A stretch of 64,000 nucleotides of DNA from Scytonema hofmannii PCC 7110 (GTDB lineage Bacteria > Cyanobacteriota > Cyanobacteriia > Cyanobacteriales > Nostocaceae). The notes beneath the pieces were generated by a model. The model worked only from the letters and a program-made list of their open reading frames with translations. It was not told the origin of the DNA and searched no databases. Numbering within the stretch: the first letter of the stretch is position 1; the number at the start of each line of letters is the position of its first letter. A program made the translations under genes and the position numbers. Shown here piece by piece: positions 28,701 to 37,311 of the stretch. The stretch lies in NCBI RefSeq assembly GCF_000346485.2, contig NZ_KQ976354.1, positions 2,731,421-2,795,420 of the forward strand. Direction: 5' to 3'.

Positions 28701-30204
28701 TGTAAGCAGAACCAGCCACTATAATCTTCCCATCTGATTGAATAGCAATACTTCTAACGATGTCATTGTTATTGCTGCTCATCGGCGTGAGAACTTTACC
28801 CGCATTTCCAAAGCTCGTATCTAAACTTCCATCTAGGTTGTAACGTGCTAGAGCAAAATCATTACCGTTGACACTGTCGCTGTATGCAGAACCAGCGACC
28901 ACAATTTTGCCATCCGATTGAATGGCGACGGTGTAACTCGATCCTTTGAATGCTGTCGTAACTTTACCTTGGATACCGAAGCTGGTATCAAGATCGCCTG
29001 CAGTACGGACAAGCTTCACTGTGACAGTTTGGTTAGCGCTGGTGGTTGTACCGTCACTGACATTAACTTGTAAATTTAATTTTGGGGTAATTTGAGGGTT
29101 AAGGTCATCGCTGTCGCTGACAGTAATTTGCCCCGTACTGCTGTTGATAGTGAACGCCGCTTTACCATCGCCATCTCGGTCAATGTTACCACCCGAAATT
29201 GTCCAGTTGGAAAAGGTATTATTATCTACATCTGTAGCAGTGACAGTACCAAGTATCAAGCCATTGCTAGGACTACTGCCAATGTAAAAGTTTTGATTGG
29301 GTGTAATAACAGGAGCATCATTAACAGCATTGACTGTAATCGAAGCGGTGTCTGTAGCACTGCTAAAAGCAGTAAAGTCTCCGTTAGAGGTGGTATCAGC
29401 AGTATCGCCATTGAAACCATATCTTCGATCCCAAGCACGAAAAGTGAGGGCGTTGCTCACTGTACCGTTGAAGTTGGTGTTGGGGCGGAAGTAAAGGCGT
29501 GTATTGGCATCTGCGGCTAGCAGGCGAGCGTTACTGTTGGATAGCGTACCTACAAGAAACCAGTTTGCACCATTGTTAATGCTGTAGTACCAACTACCGT
29601 TGGCGCTATTCGTAGAGGTGATAGCAATGCCAGTAACGGCTTCAGTGTCAGGATCGCTAACATTGCCACCCAAACTGACTATTGAAGACACTAATATACC
29701 AACTGCTCCAAAAGGTGAGCCAGCATCTTCGTTGACTGTATTAAGAGTTATATCTGTGTCTGTTAGAGTAGGAGCCGTGTTAGAGCCAGGAGTAAGATTG
29801 GGGGTGAAAGCGTAATTTAGGGCAATGTCGCCTGTAGAATTTGAATATCCATCAACTGCAATGTAGTATGTGGTTCCGCCTGTAGCTGTAAAGCGAACGC
29901 GACTGGTACGATTTCCGTTAGCATCATCATTGGAAGCAACAAGAGCCAAACTGTTGATGCTATCACCCGTGTAAACAGAAAGATAAGTATCAAAAAGACT
30001 ACCAATAGTATCAAAAGAAACTAAACCCGAAGATGGAGCAATCCAGCTCCACCAAACGGAGTTGGTGTTGGATGATTGGGTAGGTTCACCTGCTTCAGCT
30101 GTAGCTCCTACATTGTTGCTAGTGCTGCTACCGGAGTTTCCTGTTAATACAATCCGGTTTTCAAAGTTGTCATTGGAGGGAGGAACAGTCATAATTAATG
30201 GCAA
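22786..30204 (-). CDS. Giant secreted adhesin-like protein: delta-60, cadherin-like and RTX repeats
   Basis: A 2472-residue protein with no cleavable N-terminal signal, as expected for type I secretion. In order: a beta-sandwich like bacterial pre-peptidase C-terminal domains (~1-135, with [20 protein letters not shown]); cadherin/VCBS-like domains (~140-395); a block of delta-60 repeats (~400-800, [12 protein letters not shown]... [10 protein letters not shown]); more cadherin-like domains (~805-1065); a second delta-60 block (~1070-1470); two further cadherin-like domains; then RTX calcium-binding nonapeptides (~1738-2395, [11 protein letters not shown]) in which a module of ~140 residues with [18 protein letters not shown] recurs four times; and a C-terminal secretion domain ([18 protein letters not shown]). 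It should be exported by a TolC/HlyBD system encoded elsewhere and fold on Ca2+ outside. The start may instead be the Met at 30192 ([13 protein letters not shown]). Confidence 0.9.
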   Translation of the reverse strand: MPLIMTVPPSNDNFENRIVLTGNSGSSTSNNVGATAEAGEPTQSSNTNSVWWSWIAPSSGLVSFDTIGSLFDTYLSVYTGDSINSLALVASNDDANGNRTSRVRFTATGGTTYYIAVDGYSNSTGDIALNYAFTPNLTPGSNTAPTLTDTDITLNTVNEDAGSPFGAVGILVSSIVSLGGNVSDPDTEAVTGIAITSTNSANGSWYYSINNGANWFLVGTLSNSNARLLAADANTRLYFRPNTNFNGTVSNALTFRAWDRRYGFNGDTADTTSNGDFTAFSSATDTASITVNAVNDAPVITPNQNFYIGSSPSNGLILGTVTATDVDNNTFSNWTISGGNIDRDGDGKAAFTINSSTGQITVSDSDDLNPQITPKLNLQVNVSDGTTTSANQTVTVKLVRTAGDLDTSFGIQGKVTTAFKGSSYTVAIQSDGKIVVAGSAYSDSVNGNDFALARYNLDGSLDTSFGNAGKVLTPMSSNNNDIVRSIAIQSDGKIIVAGSAYNATGGYNNDIALARYNINGTLDTTFGTGGKVITTISIDEVANSVVVQPDGKILVVGSVVANVYSNPSDFALVRYNANGSLDNTFGNGGKVMTDFGTGEVARSATLQSDGKIVVVGSANSNIAVARYSINGSLDTTFGNGGKVITDFSPTYEEGSSVAIQSDGKIVVAGSIGSDFILVRYNFNGTIDTSFGNGGRTVTSISMSTDRAYKVVIQSDGKIVVVGEAQNSNNLYDFAIARYDSNGILDTTFGDGGKVTSSVGSSGPSIHPQEYFAVGAAIQSDGKIVVAGGANGEFVLTRYHGASENTTPITANTAPSLTDTVVTLNSVNEDASGPSGAVGTLVSSLVGLGKNVSDPDSGAVTGIAITSVYPHYGNWYYSLNNGVNWYALGSVFQDTPLLLAADANTRIYFRPIANYNGTISNALTFRAWDRTSGTNGSTFKTTTFGGTSPFSSATDTIAITVNAVNDAPVVVRDYSFSIPENPSNGKIIGTVTATDVDTNTTFSNWTIAGGNVDRDNDGNAAFSIHTTTGEIAINDIDDLDSQTNPSLNLQVNVSDGTTTSANEVVSIKLLPQAGDLDPSFGIGGKVITDFGSNSDRASSVAMQSDGKIVVLGYANDPTTPNNEYAIARYNVDGSLDNSFGTGGKIITDISRNNNKNHQVVLQPDGKILVAGGGYTGNNSNDFLIARYNLDGTPDSSFGSNGKVTTSISTNTDEGYSVAIQADGKIVVAGSTYNGSNHDSALIRYNIDGSLDTSFGNGGKVITPVVANSYDVFESIAIQSDGKIVVAGSANNNATNSDFTLVRYNPDGSLDSSFGNGGQIVTPISGAYDWVSSIAIQSNGKIIVAGQGNYEFALARYNTDGSLDTTFGNSGKVITDMGSSTSGIESISIQSDGKIVAAGYLFTGSITDFTEFAVTRYNADGSLDSSFGNGGKVITPISNTVDMAYGLALQSDGNIVVVGNSNNNFAVVRYLGQAKNQAPVVNLDTATTASYTENASPINLVSNGTIADKDSPNFDTGKLTVSFSSGGTTDDRLAIRNQGTGTGQISVSGNAVFYETSSIAAFTGGTGMTPLVITFTSKATIAAVQALLNNITYANVSENPSTNPRNVSFVLTDGDGGTSQTVLRSVNVISVNDAPVITSNQSFSVSENAAIGTVVGTVVATDVDSTVFSNWAIASGNLDKDGDGQAAFSINPNSGQITVSDGDELDFESNPSFQLQVTVSDGAIASNAQTVTVNLKDVIENTFNGTPANDKLTGGAAHDTINGYEGDDYLYGGAGNDTINGGIGNDYLYGQDGNDNLNGNDGNDYLVGATGDDTLNGDAGNDALYGQDGNDIINSGVGNDTVSGGLGDDTIDGGDGIDTLSESADVNFILTNTQLTGLGLDTLSNIERVSLTGGIGNNTINASAFSLGSAYLYGGAGNDTINGGTSIDYLYGQDGNDILNGNDGNDYLYGATGDDTLNGDAGNDYLYGQDGNDIINGGVGNDTLFGGLGDDTIDGGDGIDALSESADVNFTLTNNQLTGLGIDTLSNIERVNLTGGIGNNTINASAFSLGSAYLYGGAGNDTINGGTAIDYLYGQDGNDILNGNDGNDYLYGAVGDDTLNGDAGNDYLYGQDGNDIINGGIGNDTLSGGLGDDTIDGGDGIDTLSESADVNFTLTNTQLIGLGTDTLSNIERIALTGGVGNNTIDASAFSLSSVYLYGGAGNDTINGGTAIDYLYGQDGNDILNGKDSNDQLAGATGDDTLNGDAGNDALYGQDGHDIINGGIGNDTLSGGLGDDTIDGGDGIDALSESADVNFTLTNTQLTGLGTDTLSNIERVSLTGGVGNNTIDASAFSLSSVYLYGGAGNDTINGSASNDYLYGQDGNDIINGGVGNDTLYGGAGDDLLNGDAGNDRLYGDLGADTFVLASGKGTDTIYSFEDGIDKLGLSGGLTYGALTISYSSGSTYIRNTSTSEILATLSGINSSAIAENDFTVLNS

Positions 30205-30537
30205 TTTTAATGTGAGTAGGGTGAATAAAAATAGGCAACGGAATAATGAAGTACAAAGGGTTCTTCACTCACTTTTGAGCAGAAGCCCCTGAACTTCTAA
30301 AAAACTCTATTTTCTTAAAGCTATATTGACCGATCGCAAGCCACATTCACCTTCAGGAAAATGCTGAAATATTAACAACCATTTTTAAATTTTTCTTGAT
30401 AAAGAGAACAATAACGTAGTTAACTCAAGGTGACCAATGCGATCGCGCTTCCCAGGATGTACAGATATTTTTGTAAAGACAAGATAAAAATCACTCCCGA
30501 TTCCAATACTTGTCGGTTAAGGATAGTTGAGGTATCA

Positions 30538-30568
30538 GAACCCCGGTATCTTTACGATACCGGGGTTC
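30538..30568. repeat. Perfect GAACCCCGGTATC palindrome
   Basis: 13-bp arms GAACCCCGGTATC and GATACCGGGGTTC with a 5-base loop. It could form a strong hairpin in either transcript; no gene ends next to it, so it is more likely a dispersed palindromic repeat than a terminator. Confidence 0.8.
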
Positions 30569-30598
30569 TAATTTCCGCTGAGGAGAGTAGTATTGCTC

Positions 30599-30650
30599 GC
30601 GGGCGGGGACGCCCGCACCACAAGATCGATGAATTTATTTCTTGGAAATC
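30599..30650. repeat. Partial MITE-like element (right half)
   Basis: Carries GGGCGGGGACGCCCGCACC, CACAAG and the terminal ATTTATTTCTTGGAAAT found in the complete element at 41760-41888. The left half is absent. Confidence 0.65.
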
Positions 30651-30712
30651 TCTTATCTTTCTGACTTTTTAGATATATATACTTATCTAATTTATTTATA
30701 CCTTTATATTTT

Positions 30713-30755
30713 GTAACATATCCTACAATTTCCTAACCAAGGGATAGCCTAGAAT
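30713..30755 (+). promoter_or_regulatory. NtcA-type promoter, possible
   Basis: GTA-N8-TAC at 30713-30726 and TAGAAT at 30750-30755, a spacing of 23 bp, one more than the ideal. It points toward the Mo-nitrogenase C-terminal-family gene whose ATG is ~390 bp away. It may serve that gene through a long leader or drive a small RNA in between. Confidence 0.5.
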
Positions 30756-31146
30756 CGATAGTCCTGATACTAAATCTTGGTGAAATCTAGCCTAAGTATG
30801 AGCAAAATGAGGATTTTGTTTAAGAAGTTACAACTCAAGGTACTGTTTGATTTAAGCAGAAGTCATTTACCTTTTAAGTATAAAACCGTTGTAATCGATA
30901 TGAGCATTTCATCCGCCAAAACAGGACGCTTTAGATTATTTTAAGAATTTTGTATTAAGCTGGACAGTTTTTCACATCCCAGTCAGTTTTAATAACATTG
31001 TTCGCGGTATTTGCTGGGTGAATATCTATGTAAATGCTGCCGTAAGATGATACCATGCTGTTATTAGCCAGCGTGCATTAAACTGCTGCAATTGATGGTT
31101 TGGTTAATGACAAAACATAATTCCTAAATGGAGCCTGACAAAAACC

Positions 31147-31506
31147 ATGCTTGAAACGAACAATCAAAACATATACTTCCCTGCTTTTGTAAATCCCGCT
31201 GTTGAAAACGAGCAAACTGTACATCGCGATCGCTTGGCTAAGCCTAGATTAGATGTACTGCAACCATTGCGTGATTGGCTTGATTCATTGGATATTCAGA
31301 ATCGAAAATTAGCAAGATTCATTGCTCAAACGATCCCCGCCCAATGCCCCTTTGAAAGAAATATCGTTTTGTTTGGTCGTAAAATTGCTCACATCCCCCC
31401 TTTGTGCAAACTTAACCCGCTCTATGACCAACTGGTTGGTTTGCGTTTCCGTGCTTTGTGTTACTTAGCAGATGTTTGTGGTGAAGATATCCGCTCTTAT
31501 TGTTAG
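31147..31506 (+). CDS. Mo-dependent nitrogenase C-terminal-family protein
   Basis: A 119-residue protein whose second half (PIPAQCPFERNI-like Cys, HIPPLCKLNPLYDQLVGLRF, then YLADVCGEDI) matches the 'Mo-dependent nitrogenase C-terminus' family, found in filamentous cyanobacteria. Despite the name, these are stand-alone small proteins with conserved Cys residues, not a nitrogenase subunit, and their role is unknown. A GGAG Shine-Dalgarno-like sequence (AATGGAGCC) is ~15 bp before the ATG. An NtcA-type promoter lies upstream, which fits a link with nitrogen status, but the distance makes this uncertain. Confidence 0.78.
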   Translation: MLETNNQNIYFPAFVNPAVENEQTVHRDRLAKPRLDVLQPLRDWLDSLDIQNRKLARFIAQTIPAQCPFERNIVLFGRKIAHIPPLCKLNPLYDQLVGLRFRALCYLADVCGEDIRSYC

Positions 31507-31644
31507 AGTTAAACAAATAATTTGGCGATCGCTTAAACTGCAAAAACAGGGGAAATAGAAAAAGGCGAACACAATCCACGAGACAGCGCTATACACCTGT
31601 AGATTGCGTTCACCTGTAAGGCAAAACTGAACTTTTAAAATTCT

Positions 31645-32964
31645 TCACTCATTCATATTTTTGAGTGTTGCTACTGCTGAAGGTGATATCTGATTCAGAT
31701 AGCGGAAAATCCAATACTTGACTATGGTATCTAGAAGAACAGGGAATGTTGCAATAAAAAGGAAAATCATATTCCTATCTGCAGGAACACCTAAATGACT
31801 AGCCGTACTTTCCAAAATGACTTCCCATCCATGTTGTGAGTGGAATCCCACAAAAATGTCTGTTACTAAAATAATGATGAATGCTTTGGCGCTGTCACTC
31901 AAACCATAGACAATCTCATTGAGAAAAGATTTAATCGCTGCTATCCCTCTTCTATTTGTCACTATAACGCCTGCAAAAGCAATTAAACCTAGTAAATCTG
32001 AAAAAACGTTCGCAACCGCGCTATTGCTTTTATGTTTGAACTCTTTAGCTATCTCATCTATCTTGATTGATAATTTTTCTTCAATAGCTTCTGCAGAAAT
32101 ATGAGGAGAATGTTTCAGCAATCTCTCAAACTTTAATTCTTCTTCAAAAGACTGCAATTCTTTGAAGGCTTCCTCTTTCATTTCCGAGTGAAGAAAAATA
32201 GGTGTACTTTCACTACCACGAAAATGTTCGACAGCAGGAAGTATCAAAAACTGCTTTGAAACGGATTGAGTCACAAGAGGAGTAATGATTAATAATATCA
32301 AACAGTTTATAGCAAGCCTAGTTGTTTGACGGGACACCTGAAAGTTTCTCACTAAATCTTCTTGAGAATTCGGACCCATATCATTTGTGATTTTCCGAAT
32401 TGTTCTCCCAATCGATCGCGGAAGAACACCAGTTTTCTTGGTAACAGATTCCACACCGTTCAAATTTAGTTGAGATGCACTTTTTAAGCGTGGTTGTTGA
32501 TTTTCTATCGTTAGAACAATAGATTTTTGAGTAGAATCTATAACTTTAGGTTTAGGTACCTCAAGATCCCAATTGTTGTATCTTGTAAGAACCTCGTCAA
32601 TCAACTTTAGTTTATCTAGAAATGCGTAATTAGAGTTTTTTTGAAAAAGTCGGCTTGTCTTAAATTCTACAAGCCTTATTTTGATAGTATTTAAATATTT
32701 CTCAACATCTATTTGAAAACAATCCAATAAATTTTGACTGTACTCACCTGACTGAAGAGACACTTTGTCACCCCCAAAATGTGTCAACTCTATCTCTTTA
32801 ATCTTTAATGCCATTTGATATGCTTGTTCTAATGCTCTTTCAGGTGTATTAAAAAACCATTGATAACTTTCATGAACAGCACTATTGATTTTGTTGACTA
32901 GCTTATCTGACCTCGAAGGAGTTATGTAGTTCTTCATATTTTTGGTAGATGTTTGATTTTGCAA
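31645..32964 (-). CDS. pxcA: Proton extrusion protein PxcA (CotA/CemA homologue)
   Basis: The C-terminal half is the CemA/PxcA membrane domain: GVLPRSIGRTIRKITNDMG, then a helix ILLIITPLVTQSVSKQFLIL, the conserved EAFKELQSFEEELKFE, and the hallmark GFHSQHGWEV, FLFIATFPVLLDTIVKYWIF, RYLNQISPSAVATLKNMNE. The first ~200 residues are a cyanobacterial soluble extension with KAYQMALKIKEIEL-like helices. PxcA in Synechocystis is needed for light-induced Na+-dependent proton extrusion and supports CO2 uptake at acid pH; it sits in the cytoplasmic membrane. An alternative Met lies at residue 10. Its place near an SbtA-like bicarbonate transporter and the PII-like gene, on the same strand, fits a role in inorganic-carbon and pH balance. 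Confidence 0.92.
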   Translation of the reverse strand: MQNQTSTKNMKNYITPSRSDKLVNKINSAVHESYQWFFNTPERALEQAYQMALKIKEIELTHFGGDKVSLQSGEYSQNLLDCFQIDVEKYLNTIKIRLVEFKTSRLFQKNSNYAFLDKLKLIDEVLTRYNNWDLEVPKPKVIDSTQKSIVLTIENQQPRLKSASQLNLNGVESVTKKTGVLPRSIGRTIRKITNDMGPNSQEDLVRNFQVSRQTTRLAINCLILLIITPLVTQSVSKQFLILPAVEHFRGSESTPIFLHSEMKEEAFKELQSFEEELKFERLLKHSPHISAEAIEEKLSIKIDEIAKEFKHKSNSAVANVFSDLLGLIAFAGVIVTNRRGIAAIKSFLNEIVYGLSDSAKAFIIILVTDIFVGFHSQHGWEVILESTASHLGVPADRNMIFLFIATFPVLLDTIVKYWIFRYLNQISPSAVATLKNMNE

Positions 32965-33106
32965 AAAAAGTAGGTAGAGAATATTTTACATGAGATCAAA
33001 AAAAGTGAAATTTTGAAAAATGTTTGTCTTGAACTTTACTCTATATTGTCTACCTAAATAGAAAAAGGGAGTGGTGAGTAGGGAGTAGGGAAAGAGAGAT
33101 TTTCCA

Positions 33107-33246
33107 TAATTAGCTAACTTGAAAATAGGGCAATGAGTATTAAACATCGGGCATACTTAAGAAGTAATTTCTTGCCCCTTGCCCATAACCCATTACCCAT
33201 TGCTCATCTTATACGTTCTGGCATGCACAATTCATGATGACTACTT
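33107..33246. repeat. Dispersed repeat copy A (partner at 62010-62140)
   Basis: Begins TAACTTGAAAATAGGG and ends near TTCATGATGACTACTTA. The same borders (TAACTTGAAAATAGG, TTCATAACGACTACTTA) enclose different low-complexity DNA at 62010-62140. The adjoining 33065-33090 is a GGGAGTAGGGAGTAGGG run. It fills most of the 297-bp gap between pxcA and the PII-like gene. Confidence 0.5.
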
Positions 33247-33261
33247 AGAGTTTATTCAAAT

Positions 33262-33864
33262 TTAGTGATTGACCCATTTAGCATCAGTAACCAGACACAT
33301 GCCTCCTAATTTTTTCAAAGCAGGAGTTATTTTTTGTACTAAGTTGTCCAACTGTTTGTCATTTGTACAGATTGTCATGACATAACTCGTGCTAAAACAG
33401 TCTATGTCTGGACATGATAAACCTCTCTCATCTTTACCGGAGGTGTCTTTAATGATTGTGTATCCAGACACTGAAACACTTTCTAAAATTGTTAGAGTGT
33501 CTTCAATGTAAGAGCTGTCTATGACAATTTCTACCTTCTTGACCTCTTGCATAACAGCAATTTCTAAATCCATCTTTGGGGAAAATTGGTCTGATATAGC
33601 TGAATTAGTCTCAGTTACTAAACAGATACCACCAACTCTTTTGATTATAGGTAAAATGTCACCTATTAGATAATCTAGTTGTTTCTGGGTTGTGCAAATA
33701 GTTGAAATATAACTATTGCTAAATTCTCGACCTAAATCATTGTAGCAAACACCTCGTTCACCTTTCCCTGAAGCATTTTCTATCAATGTATATCCACAAC
33801 CTCTGATTGAATCCAAAACGTCTATGACTTTTCTTAGTTCTAGGGTGCTCACAATAATTTCCAC
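33262..33864 (-). CDS. Tandem PII-like (SbtB-like) signalling protein
   Basis: Two PII/SbtB-like domains fused in one 200-residue chain. Domain 1 (~1-97) has GYTLIENASGKGERG and ICLVTETNSA; domain 2 (~108-200) has GYTIIKDTSGKDERG and MCLVTDAKW. The SbtB family pattern G-Y-T-x6-G-K-G-x-R is visible in both, and the beta-alpha-beta spacing with KKLGG before the last strand matches. SbtB proteins sense cAMP/AMP/ATP and bind the bicarbonate transporter SbtA. This gene follows the SbtA-like gene by only 21 bp, so the same partnership is inferred. SbtB and PII normally work as homotrimers; a tandem chain cannot form a simple symmetric trimer, and the C-terminal redox hairpin of Synechocystis SbtB is absent. 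Confidence 0.78.
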   Translation of the reverse strand: MEIIVSTLELRKVIDVLDSIRGCGYTLIENASGKGERGVCYNDLGREFSNSYISTICTTQKQLDYLIGDILPIIKRVGGICLVTETNSAISDQFSPKMDLEIAVMQEVKKVEIVIDSSYIEDTLTILESVSVSGYTIIKDTSGKDERGLSCPDIDCFSTSYVMTICTNDKQLDNLVQKITPALKKLGGMCLVTDAKWVNH

Positions 33865-33885
33865 TCGATTAACGAGTTGTATATT

Positions 33886-34860
33886 TTACACCCCAACCAG
33901 ATGCAGAAGTTGTAAGTAGAGAGGAATTCCGACAACAATATTGAAGGGAAATGTTAAAGCGAGAGCCATAGAAACATAGAGACTGGGATTAGCTTCGGGA
34001 ACTGTTAATCTCATAGCTGCAGGAACAGCAATATAAGAAGCACTTGCACATAAAACTGCAAACAATAGACCATCCCCTGCTCCCAACCCGAGAAGTTTTG
34101 ATACTAAAACTCCCAAGATTGCATTCGCAACTGGAATGAAAACGGAAAATGCTATCAAGAAAGAACCCGTTTTACCCAAGTCTTTAATTCTTCTAGCTGC
34201 GACTAATCCCATGTCGAGTAAAAAGAAAGTCAGTGCGCCGTAAAAAATTTCATGAGTAAACGGGTGTAACTTCTCCATACCCTGTTTTCCCGTAAGTAAT
34301 CCAACTAGCAGACTGCCAACTAGTAGAAAAACAGATCCATTTAAAAAAGCCTCTTGTAGAACTTTTCCCCAAGAAAACTTTTCTCCGTCTTGTGCCTTGC
34401 TGCCGAAGACTCTCACGAGAATTAAGCCAACAATAATAGCCGGAGATTCCATTATGGCTAACGCTGCAACCATATGCCCGCCGTAGGCAATGTGCAATTT
34501 TTCCAGGAAAGAGCTAGCTGTAATAAAAGTGACTGCACTAATGGAACCATAGGTGGCTGCGATCGCAGCTGCATTATAATTGTCAAGCTTGAGTTTCAGG
34601 ATAAAGAAGGTATATACTGGGACGATTGAAGCCATGATTATAGCAGCTATGATAGTAATTGCTATTTCTGGGTTCATCCCACTTTCTGCTAGTTCATGTC
34701 CTCCCTTAAATCCAATTGCCAAAAGTAAGTAAAGAGAAAATAATTTGGGCAAAGGTTGAGGAATTTCTAAGTCAGATTTCAAAAAAACCGCCAGCATTCC
34801 CATGAAAAAGAATAAAACTGGTGGATTAAGAATGTTAGATAGGACTAAACTGCCATCCAT
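33886..34860 (-). CDS. SbtA-like sodium-dependent bicarbonate transporter family permease
   Basis: A 324-residue membrane protein with about ten hydrophobic segments. It begins SNILNPPVLFFFMGMLAVFL and continues LKSDLEIPQPLPKLFSLYLL, AIGFKGGHELAESG; the two halves are inverted repeats, with YGSISAVTFITASSF in the first and CASASYIAVPAAMRLTVPEA in the second, as in the DUF897/SBT superfamily. It is shorter than Synechocystis SbtA (~370) and lacks the long cytoplasmic loop between the halves, so it belongs to a divergent branch whose substrate is not proven to be bicarbonate. Next to it lie the tandem PII-like gene (21 bp downstream) and a two-component system (upstream). Confidence 0.82.
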   Translation of the reverse strand: MDGSLVLSNILNPPVLFFFMGMLAVFLKSDLEIPQPLPKLFSLYLLLAIGFKGGHELAESGMNPEIAITIIAAIIMASIVPVYTFFILKLKLDNYNAAAIAATYGSISAVTFITASSFLEKLHIAYGGHMVAALAIMESPAIIVGLILVRVFGSKAQDGEKFSWGKVLQEAFLNGSVFLLVGSLLVGLLTGKQGMEKLHPFTHEIFYGALTFFLLDMGLVAARRIKDLGKTGSFLIAFSVFIPVANAILGVLVSKLLGLGAGDGLLFAVLCASASYIAVPAAMRLTVPEANPSLYVSMALALTFPFNIVVGIPLYLQLLHLVGV

Positions 34861-34974
34861 TGCTTTTTCTGCTCTAAGAGTTACACAACTTGATGATCTG
34901 GTGTATAGGTTAATTCAGATCTCTTAAGAAAATCGTGAGAACAAATTAAGAATATTCTTAGGTTGTCCGGATTT

Positions 34975-36363
34975 TTAAAAGGGCAATTTTACTGTAAAAT
35001 TTGTGAGTTGATCGGGCTGACTCGTGACGTGGATGGTACCCCGATGCAAGCGAACAATTTCATGGGAGATCGCCAGTCCCAATCCCGATCCTCCTGTATC
35101 GCGGGAACGATCGCTCTCTGCGCGGTAGAAACGCTCAAAGAGATGGGGTAAATGTTCGGCTTTAATTCCTTTACCCGTATTAGTGAAAATCACTTTAACA
35201 TGTCCTTTTTCCCCCTGTGCTTTTACCGTAACTTGACCTTCACTGTCCGTATACTTGATGGCATTATCCAGTAAATTTAAAAATAGGCGGGTTAAGTGGT
35301 CGGCGTTGCCAACAACGTGAAGTGAAGGCTCTATACTCATGCTTATCGTAATATTCTTAATTTCTGCCATAGGCTGAATTTGCTCTATAAGGATTTCTAA
35401 TAAATCACTCAAGTCAACATTACTCAAGCTAAATTGGTAGTCGGATTCGCTTTGCTCCAAACGAGTTAGGAAAAGCAACCTATTAGTCAGGCGAATCAAG
35501 CGATTCACTTCCTGTTGCAATTCTTGTAGCGTACTCTCGTATTCTTCTACACTGCGAGATCGACTTAAAGTGACACCAAGTCGTCCTTTAATCACTGTCA
35601 GCGGTGTGCGTAACTCGTGAGATACATCCGCCGTAAATCTTCGTTCATGCTCAAATGCTGCTTGCAGGCGATCTAACATCTTATCTATAGTGATAGCTAA
35701 TCGTCCTACTTCATCTGTTGAACCTCGATCGCCAATGCGTTGGGTAAAATCATTGGGACCAATAGCTTGTGCGGTGTGGATAATGCGATCGATGGGACGT
35801 AACGCCCGTTCAGCCAAAAATAATCCCCCAAATCCTGCAACTAAAAGAATCAGAGGACAACTAAAAAGCATCAAAATCAGCAGATGTTCTGTTGCTTCAG
35901 AAATTGGTTCAAGGGATTGAGCAACTTGCAACCAACCGATGGTTGGAGATAAAGGTAATGGTTGAGTGTAAACTCGCCAAATTGTATTGTGTGTGGTGAC
36001 GTTAGTGTAACCCGTTTTTATTTCCACAAGCGGTGGTACAAGTTGATAACTACCAATACCATCCCATATTTCACCTTTGGGAGACACTAACCATACAGCA
36101 AAGCCAGCATTAGCTAGTTGACGGGTGATCGTTTCTGACTGGTTTGTGATCTTAAAAGCAGGATGACCATCCTGCTCAACCAACTCGGCGAAGGTTTCAG
36201 TTGCAGTGACTTGCAAAGCTGTATCTAATTGATCTAGTAGGCTATTTTCTAATTGAATATGTAAGCAGGTACCAAAAAGTATTAGAGTACACCCCAAAAG
36301 TAGTATGTACCATGCTGTTAAACGCGTCTTGATAGTACTTTTATTAAATTGCAAAAAAAACAT
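34975..36363 (-). CDS. Sensor histidine kinase
   Basis: A membrane-bound kinase of ~462 residues. Two transmembrane helices (~17-35 and ~160-182 of the preferred start) flank a ~125-residue periplasmic sensor domain; then HAMP, the dimerisation/phosphoacceptor box FTADVSHELRTPLTVIKGRL with the His near residue 249, and an ATPase domain with NLLDNAIKY (N box), FTNTGKGI and GSGLGLAISHEIVRLH (G boxes). All catalytic boxes are intact. The open frame begins at 36396, overlapping the response-regulator gene by 28 bp; the Met at 36363 (MFFLQFNKSTIKTR) lies just after the regulator's stop and is more typical. Signal sensed is unknown. Confidence 0.88.
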   Translation of the reverse strand: MFFLQFNKSTIKTRLTAWYILLLGCTLILFGTCLHIQLENSLLDQLDTALQVTATETFAELVEQDGHPAFKITNQSETITRQLANAGFAVWLVSPKGEIWDGIGSYQLVPPLVEIKTGYTNVTTHNTIWRVYTQPLPLSPTIGWLQVAQSLEPISEATEHLLILMLFSCPLILLVAGFGGLFLAERALRPIDRIIHTAQAIGPNDFTQRIGDRGSTDEVGRLAITIDKMLDRLQAAFEHERRFTADVSHELRTPLTVIKGRLGVTLSRSRSVEEYESTLQELQQEVNRLIRLTNRLLFLTRLEQSESDYQFSLSNVDLSDLLEILIEQIQPMAEIKNITISMSIEPSLHVVGNADHLTRLFLNLLDNAIKYTDSEGQVTVKAQGEKGHVKVIFTNTGKGIKAEHLPHLFERFYRAESDRSRDTGGSGLGLAISHEIVRLHRGTIHVTSQPDQLTNFTVKLPF

Positions 36364-36368
36364 AAAAA

Positions 36369-37049
36369 TTAACTCATGGAATAAGACTTCAGACAATATC
36401 CTACCCCTCTGACTGTATGGAGTAGTGGCTGGTCAAAACCTCGGTTTATTTTCCGTCTAAGATAACCGACGTATACATCAACAATATTGGAATCGCTGTA
36501 GAAATCAAAGTCCCAAACATGTTCTCCTATCTGGGTTCGGGTGACTACTGAATTGGAGTTCCGCAACAAATATTCTAAAAGTTTAAATTCTAAGGGGCTG
36601 AGTTCAATCAAACGCCCTGCACGATGAACTTCTCTTTTAACGACATCCATAGTTAAATCGCCAACTTGCAAAATAGTATTAAATTGTAGTGGAGGGCGAC
36701 GTTGTAAAGCCCGCAAACGTGCAAGAAGTTCTGAAAACGCAAAAGGTTTGACTAAGTAGTCATCTGCGCCCCGATCTAATCCCGCCACTCGATCTTCTAC
36801 AGTATCCCTTGCTGTCAGCAGTAAAACTGGAGTTTGAATTTTTTGACTCCGGATTTCTCCAAGTAGCTTTAACCCATCAATCTTGGGTAGCATGATGTCT
36901 AAGATGATAATATCGTACTCAGCAGAGGAGGCATATTCCCTACCCTGTTTACCATCGCAAGCAATATCCACAGCGTAACCTGTTTCTCTTAGACCTTGAC
37001 TGATAAATTGAGCGATCCCTGGTTCATCTTCAACTAGCAAAATCCGCAT
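36369..37049 (-). CDS. OmpR-family response regulator
   Basis: Receiver domain residues 1-~118 with the acidic pair in LLVEDEP, phosphoacceptor Asp51 in IIILDIMLPKIDG, and Lys in YLVKPFAF; C-terminal winged-helix DNA-binding domain (~128-226, LSPLEFKLLEYLLRNSNSVV and VDVYVGYLRRKINRG). It is read first, then the histidine kinase follows with coupled translation. The pair resembles cyanobacterial RppAB/NrsRS-like systems in length and order, but the sequence alone does not settle which. The SbtA-like and PII-like genes follow on the same strand and are likely targets or operon members. Confidence 0.88.
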   Translation of the reverse strand: MRILLVEDEPGIAQFISQGLRETGYAVDIACDGKQGREYASSAEYDIIILDIMLPKIDGLKLLGEIRSQKIQTPVLLLTARDTVEDRVAGLDRGADDYLVKPFAFSELLARLRALQRRPPLQFNTILQVGDLTMDVVKREVHRAGRLIELSPLEFKLLEYLLRNSNSVVTRTQIGEHVWDFDFYSDSNIVDVYVGYLRRKINRGFDQPLLHTVRGVGYCLKSYSMS

Positions 37050-37277
37050 ATCGAGTCAGTTTACATTAGTTGGATGTTTGTTGACTTTGTCATCAAAATA
37101 ACAGAATTTTAAGAGGCATTGGGCATTGGGCAATGATTTTTTACTATGTCCCATTCCCTATGCCTATGTATCCTGAGAGTAAGGATAATATCTCTAGTGC
37201 TTTTTAATAGCAACCGTAATGACTAGAAGCCAAAATACATACTAATTTATAGAATTTTCCGGAATTATCTTAAGAAT

Positions 37278-37304
37278 GTGGTATGATTAAATAAGTAATA
37301 CCAC
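37278..37304. promoter_or_regulatory. Palindrome before IS607 recombinase start
   Basis: GTGGTAT (37278-37284) and ATACCAC (37298-37304), perfect 7-bp arms with a 13-bp gap, eight bases before the tnpA ATG. The recombinase has an N-terminal MerR-like helix-turn-helix, so it may bind here both as transposition end-binding site and autoregulator. Confidence 0.5.
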
Positions 37305-37311
37305 AGCAAAT

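Larger units (their letters stand above)
30205..31146. other. Repeat-rich intergenic region
   Basis: About 940 bp upstream of both the RTX gene (minus) and the Mo-nitrogenase-like gene (plus). It contains a perfect palindrome (30538), half of a MITE-like element (30599) and an NtcA-type promoter (30713), listed separately. An 80-codon frame at 30430-30672 is built from the palindrome and repeat and is not a gene. Confidence 0.6.

Noticed and set aside
23663-29815. Many plus-strand ORFs of 60-143 codons
   Set aside because: Shadows of the repetitive RTX gene on the other strand.
30430-30672. 80-codon ORF
   Set aside because: Consists of a palindrome and half of a MITE.
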